From the NCBI GenBank assembly GCA_016197345.1, contig JACPVY010000252.1:1-7596 (forward strand): 7,596 nt of DNA. The letters run 5' to 3'. Both the position numbers and the translations under genes were made by a program. The stretch comes from Burkholderiales bacterium. Its GTDB lineage: Bacteria; Pseudomonadota; Gammaproteobacteria; Burkholderiales; Burkholderiaceae_D. Of this stretch, positions 5,371-7,596 are shown piece after piece. Position 1 is the stretch's first letter. Each line of letters opens with the position of its first letter. A model generated the notes under the pieces. It was not told the origin of the DNA. It ran no database searches and worked only from the letters and a program-made list of their open reading frames with translations.

Positions 5371-6929
5371 TCCACTTCCTGCGGCGCACGCACAAAATGC
5401 AAGGGTTGCGTGTTCGAGATACTTGGCACCGCACCATGCTGGCGGCGCGCGCTATGTCCCTGCGCTAGCTCGGCGCGTATCGTCTGCAATAATGCTTGCT
5501 TGTCATCCCGATAGAAAATATTGAACGATTCAAATGGAATCATCTTGCCGTCTGGCTGCACCATATGGACGCAGGATTTTTTCAAGGCGCGTATATCGAG
5601 CGATTGCGCATCCATGAATTGCACGATCAAGACTCGAAAGACATTTTCATAGCCAAGCGCAATCGGGCTGCTAATTTGCGGCAAACAGCATAGCAATTCC
5701 GACAAACAATTCGCTTGCGATTGTGGTGAATGATTGGTCGAAAAGAGTTTGAAAATCTGTTCTTTTAGCGCCGGATCACGTTCAAAAACAATCGTGCTTT
5801 TTTCACCTGCGAGCAAGGTTTCCGCATCAACATAGCGTGTCAAGGCTTGCAACTGACCATTCAATTTCAAGCCATAGGCCATCGCTAAGGTATCGGGATT
5901 GCACGGCACTGGTAACACATCTTCTTTGCAAAAAATATCTGATTGCTCGCCGATTTTGCGGCGGATTTCTGATACCGTCAGCCGATTTTTCGCTGCATCA
6001 TAATCCTCAACCCGGCCGGCATCTTGGATCGGCTGCAAAGTCACGCCGCGCACGCAAGGCTGGCTAGCGGCAAACGCGATCAACTCGCCTATCTCATCGT
6101 CGTTCACACCTTTTTTCAAGGTCATTACGAGCGTGGTCGAAATATTGGCTTCATTCAAGCGCTGTAGAGCTTGCGCCCGGATGCGCGTCAAATCGGCGCC
6201 ACGCAATTCCTTTAGCGCCGCGACTTTAAACGAATCGAATTGCAAATAAATCTCGATGCCCGGCGCATATTGCGCTAAGCGCTGCACAAATTCCGGTTCT
6301 TGCGCAATCCGTATGCCATTGGTATTGATCATCAAATGGCGGATCGGACGTTTTTTAGCCTCATCTAAGATCGTGAAAAAATCTGGGTGTAGCGTCGGTT
6401 CACCACCAGAGAGCTGCAAGACATCTGGCTCGCCCTCATTTTTTACCACCGCATCCAGCATCGCAATCACCTGTGCGAGCGATTTATGCGTGGTGCGATG
6501 GGTGCCGGATTCGGCATAGCAAACTGGGCAATTCAAATTGCATTGATCGGTGATTTCCATCACCGTCAGACATGAATGCTGCATATGATCAGGGCATAAG
6601 CCGCAGTCATAGGGGCAACCATATTCCATGCGAGTCGAAAAATTAAGCGGCATTTCGGGTGCCTTGACATACACTTCGCGGCACAATTTGTAGTACTCGA
6701 TATCATCGGCGATCAAGACCCGTTCACTGCCGTGCACCGGGCACCATTTATCCATCACGACTTGCTCGTCTTTGAATAAAATTTTCGCTTCCACTGTGCG
6801 CAAACAGGTCGTGCAAATCGCCGTCGTCGTATCGTAAAACAAATAGGGACGCTGCTTGCGTTGCCGTGCGACGGCTGAAACAGCAGGTCTAGCGACGTGC
6901 ACCTCAAGCGGGTTTGAATCAATCATCAT
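5367..6929 (-). CDS. Cysteine-rich radical SAM protein, Tes/MJ0619-like family
   Basis: A 520-residue radical SAM enzyme, predicted cytosolic or membrane-peripheral. The N-terminus has a C39-x2-C42 pair and WCPVHG (C63, H66), a rubredoxin- or zinc-ribbon-like site. GCPYDCGLCPDHMQHSC (C105, C109, C112, C120) follows. The radical SAM cluster motif is CNLNCPVC (C130, C134, C137), with GGEPT at 175-179 for SAM binding. The C-terminus carries further Cys-containing blocks: VPCNPD (C343), LLCCLP (C414, C415) and SCVHMVQPDGKMIPFESFN (C453). This order recalls the archaeal tetraether lipid synthase and MJ0619-type proteins, which form C-C bonds or methylate using extra iron-sulfur clusters. The substrate here is inferred, not known. 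The ATG at 6929 (a second ATG follows directly) has a weak GAG 5 bases upstream. It is last in an operon after a small lipoprotein and an Lgt homologue. The last 30 or so residues are low in conserved features. Confidence 0.9.
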   Translation of the reverse strand: MMIDSNPLEVHVARPAVSAVARQRKQRPYLFYDTTTAICTTCLRTVEAKILFKDEQVVMDKWCPVHGSERVLIADDIEYYKLCREVYVKAPEMPLNFSTRMEYGCPYDCGLCPDHMQHSCLTVMEITDQCNLNCPVCYAESGTHRTTHKSLAQVIAMLDAVVKNEGEPDVLQLSGGEPTLHPDFFTILDEAKKRPIRHLMINTNGIRIAQEPEFVQRLAQYAPGIEIYLQFDSFKVAALKELRGADLTRIRAQALQRLNEANISTTLVMTLKKGVNDDEIGELIAFAASQPCVRGVTLQPIQDAGRVEDYDAAKNRLTVSEIRRKIGEQSDIFCKEDVLPVPCNPDTLAMAYGLKLNGQLQALTRYVDAETLLAGEKSTIVFERDPALKEQIFKLFSTNHSPQSQANCLSELLCCLPQISSPIALGYENVFRVLIVQFMDAQSLDIRALKKSCVHMVQPDGKMIPFESFNIFYRDDKQALLQTIRAELAQGHSARRQHGAVPSISNTQPLHFVRAPQEVD

Positions 6930-6968
6930 GCTTACTCAATTTTTGGAAACGATGGGGACAATCATCAA

Positions 6969-7190
6969 TTAGTTGGGAGCGGCTTGCCGTTTGGCTTCTT
7001 GCTCCTTACGCTGGCGTTCTTGCTCTTTGCGTTCTTCCTCGCGCCGATTACGCTCATTGCGTGCACGCACATCGTCAATTGCCGACATCGTCAAGCAACC
7101 CGTGCCGCCGATTAATGCCGTGGCCAATAAGGCTAAACCGAGCAAGCGCCGTTGTGGTGCTGGCATTTTTTCCATTTCATGATTTTTCAT
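6969..7190 (-). CDS. Small lipoprotein with charged coiled-coil tail
   Basis: A 73-residue protein I cannot assign to a named family. Residues 1-15 are polar with basic QRR, followed by a hydrophobic segment LLGLALLATALIGG (about 16-29) and C32 in GGTGC. This is a lipoprotein signal peptide with an imperfect lipobox: G rather than L/V/I at -3. The mature part is about 42 residues, mostly Arg, Glu, Lys and Gln (RREEERKEQERQRKEQ), and is probably a soluble helix or coiled coil anchored by lipid. The ATG at 7190 is chosen because GAGGA lies about 7 bases upstream; later ATGs at 7175 and 7166 are less well placed. The frame is open upstream, but only as a shadow of the Lgt-like gene. It overlaps that gene's end by 14 bases and precedes the radical SAM gene by 39 bases, so the three are likely co-transcribed and perhaps translationally coupled. 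Confidence 0.8.
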   Translation of the reverse strand: MKNHEMEKMPAPQRRLLGLALLATALIGGTGCLTMSAIDDVRARNERNRREEERKEQERQRKEQEAKRQAAPN

Positions 7191-7596
7191 CTGTTTTTCC
7201 TCCAACAAAATGCACCCTAGCTTGCCTAAACAATAGCGGTAGATACAGCAACAGCGCGACAAAACATAGCCACTGTATGCCAGACCAGCCCCATAGCATT
7301 GCATAGGGGACAGGTTTAATGCCATCGACCAACAAGCGCCACAGCAAATAACTCGCCAGCAAAATCTTGAATAGCAGACCAGACGAAGGAGCCAGTGCGA
7401 CACGCCAATGCCGACAAATCGCCCACATCGCTAGCGCAAAGATAATTTCATACAATTGCGTTGGATGGCGCGCAATACCATCACCAAAATCGACCGCCCA
7501 CGGAAGCGTGCTAGGCACGCCAAATGTACCATCTTGCAATCCGGCTAAAAAGCAGCCGATGCGGCCAACAATAATGCCGAGCAAAATCGGGAAAAC
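7177..7596 (-). CDS. Lgt-like prolipoprotein diacylglyceryl transferase family protein (3' part; start beyond the window)
   Basis: The C-terminal 139 residues of an integral membrane protein; the 5' end lies past the right edge. The Lgt signature region is visible as GRIGCFLAG (about residues 11-19 of the fragment), followed by LPWAVDFGDGIARHPTQLYE. The Arg of GR and the HPTQLYE block are typical of Lgt, which transfers diacylglyceryl from phosphatidylglycerol to lipobox cysteines in the inner membrane. The Asn usually found in the E. coli-type GRxxNF motif is Cys here, as in some other Lgt-family branches. Hydrophobic spans follow at about 48-60, 71-85 and 98-118. LWRLLVDGIKP may replace the late R...E..R element. 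With a lipoprotein and a Tes-like enzyme downstream, it may be a specialised paralogue rather than the housekeeping Lgt. That cannot be settled from this fragment. The stop TGA lies inside the downstream lipoprotein gene. Confidence 0.85.
   Translation of the reverse strand, partial: VFPILLGIIVGRIGCFLAGLQDGTFGVPSTLPWAVDFGDGIARHPTQLYEIIFALAMWAICRHWRVALAPSSGLLFKILLASYLLWRLLVDGIKPVPYAMLWGWSGIQWLCFVALLLYLPLLFRQARVHFVGGKTDEKS

Noticed and set aside
6914..7306. 130-residue plus-strand frame opposite the lipoprotein and Lgt-like genes
   Set aside because: It is antisense to two supported genes and its sequence is low-complexity, Ser/Arg/Leu-rich, as expected from the complement of a charged coiled coil.
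6969..7403. 144-residue version of the small lipoprotein with a long N-terminus
   Set aside because: The added part is the Lgt-like gene read in another frame. A ribosome site (GAGGA) and signal peptide place the true start at 7190.

Overview
The window looks like chromosomal DNA from a betaproteobacterium of the order Burkholderiales, perhaps Oxalobacteraceae (Undibacterium-like). This is inferred from gene content, the wording of the protein sequences and a base composition near 50% GC; no rRNA or marker tree was available. Most of it is ordinary and gene-dense. No transposase, phage gene, CRISPR array or origin was seen.

Left block (about 213-3177): a tRNA-Val(CAC) gene, then dnaQ (Pol III proofreading subunit), rnhA (RNase HI) and a YafS-like methyltransferase, all on the minus strand, with gloB (glyoxalase II) divergent from them. 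The same neighbours (gloB, yafS, rnhA, dnaQ, a tRNA gene) sit together in E. coli, so this is an old conserved neighbourhood. Its surprise is rnhA: both ends are well preserved, but about 65-70 codons are missing from the middle in frame, taking the third catalytic aspartate and the whole centre of the fold with them. The product should not be an active RNase HI.

Middle (3178-5370): a 288-base intergenic stretch, then a 634-residue soluble GAF-PAS histidine kinase on the plus strand with all kinase boxes intact and no response regulator in view. It meets the next gene tail to tail with interlocked stop codons.

Right block (5367-7596): a minus-strand operon read from the right edge. It holds the 3' part of an Lgt-like (prolipoprotein diacylglyceryl transferase family) membrane protein, a 73-residue small lipoprotein whose start overlaps the end of the Lgt-like gene, and a 520-residue cysteine-rich radical SAM protein of the tetraether-synthase (Tes)/MJ0619-like group. 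A lipid-handling transferase homologue, a lipoprotein and a Tes-like C-C bond-forming enzyme in one operon suggest an uncharacterised lipid or lipoprotein modification system. This is the best candidate for something new in the window.

A smaller-scale oddity is the palindrome GCTAGC, present 12 times where about 2 would be expected by chance.
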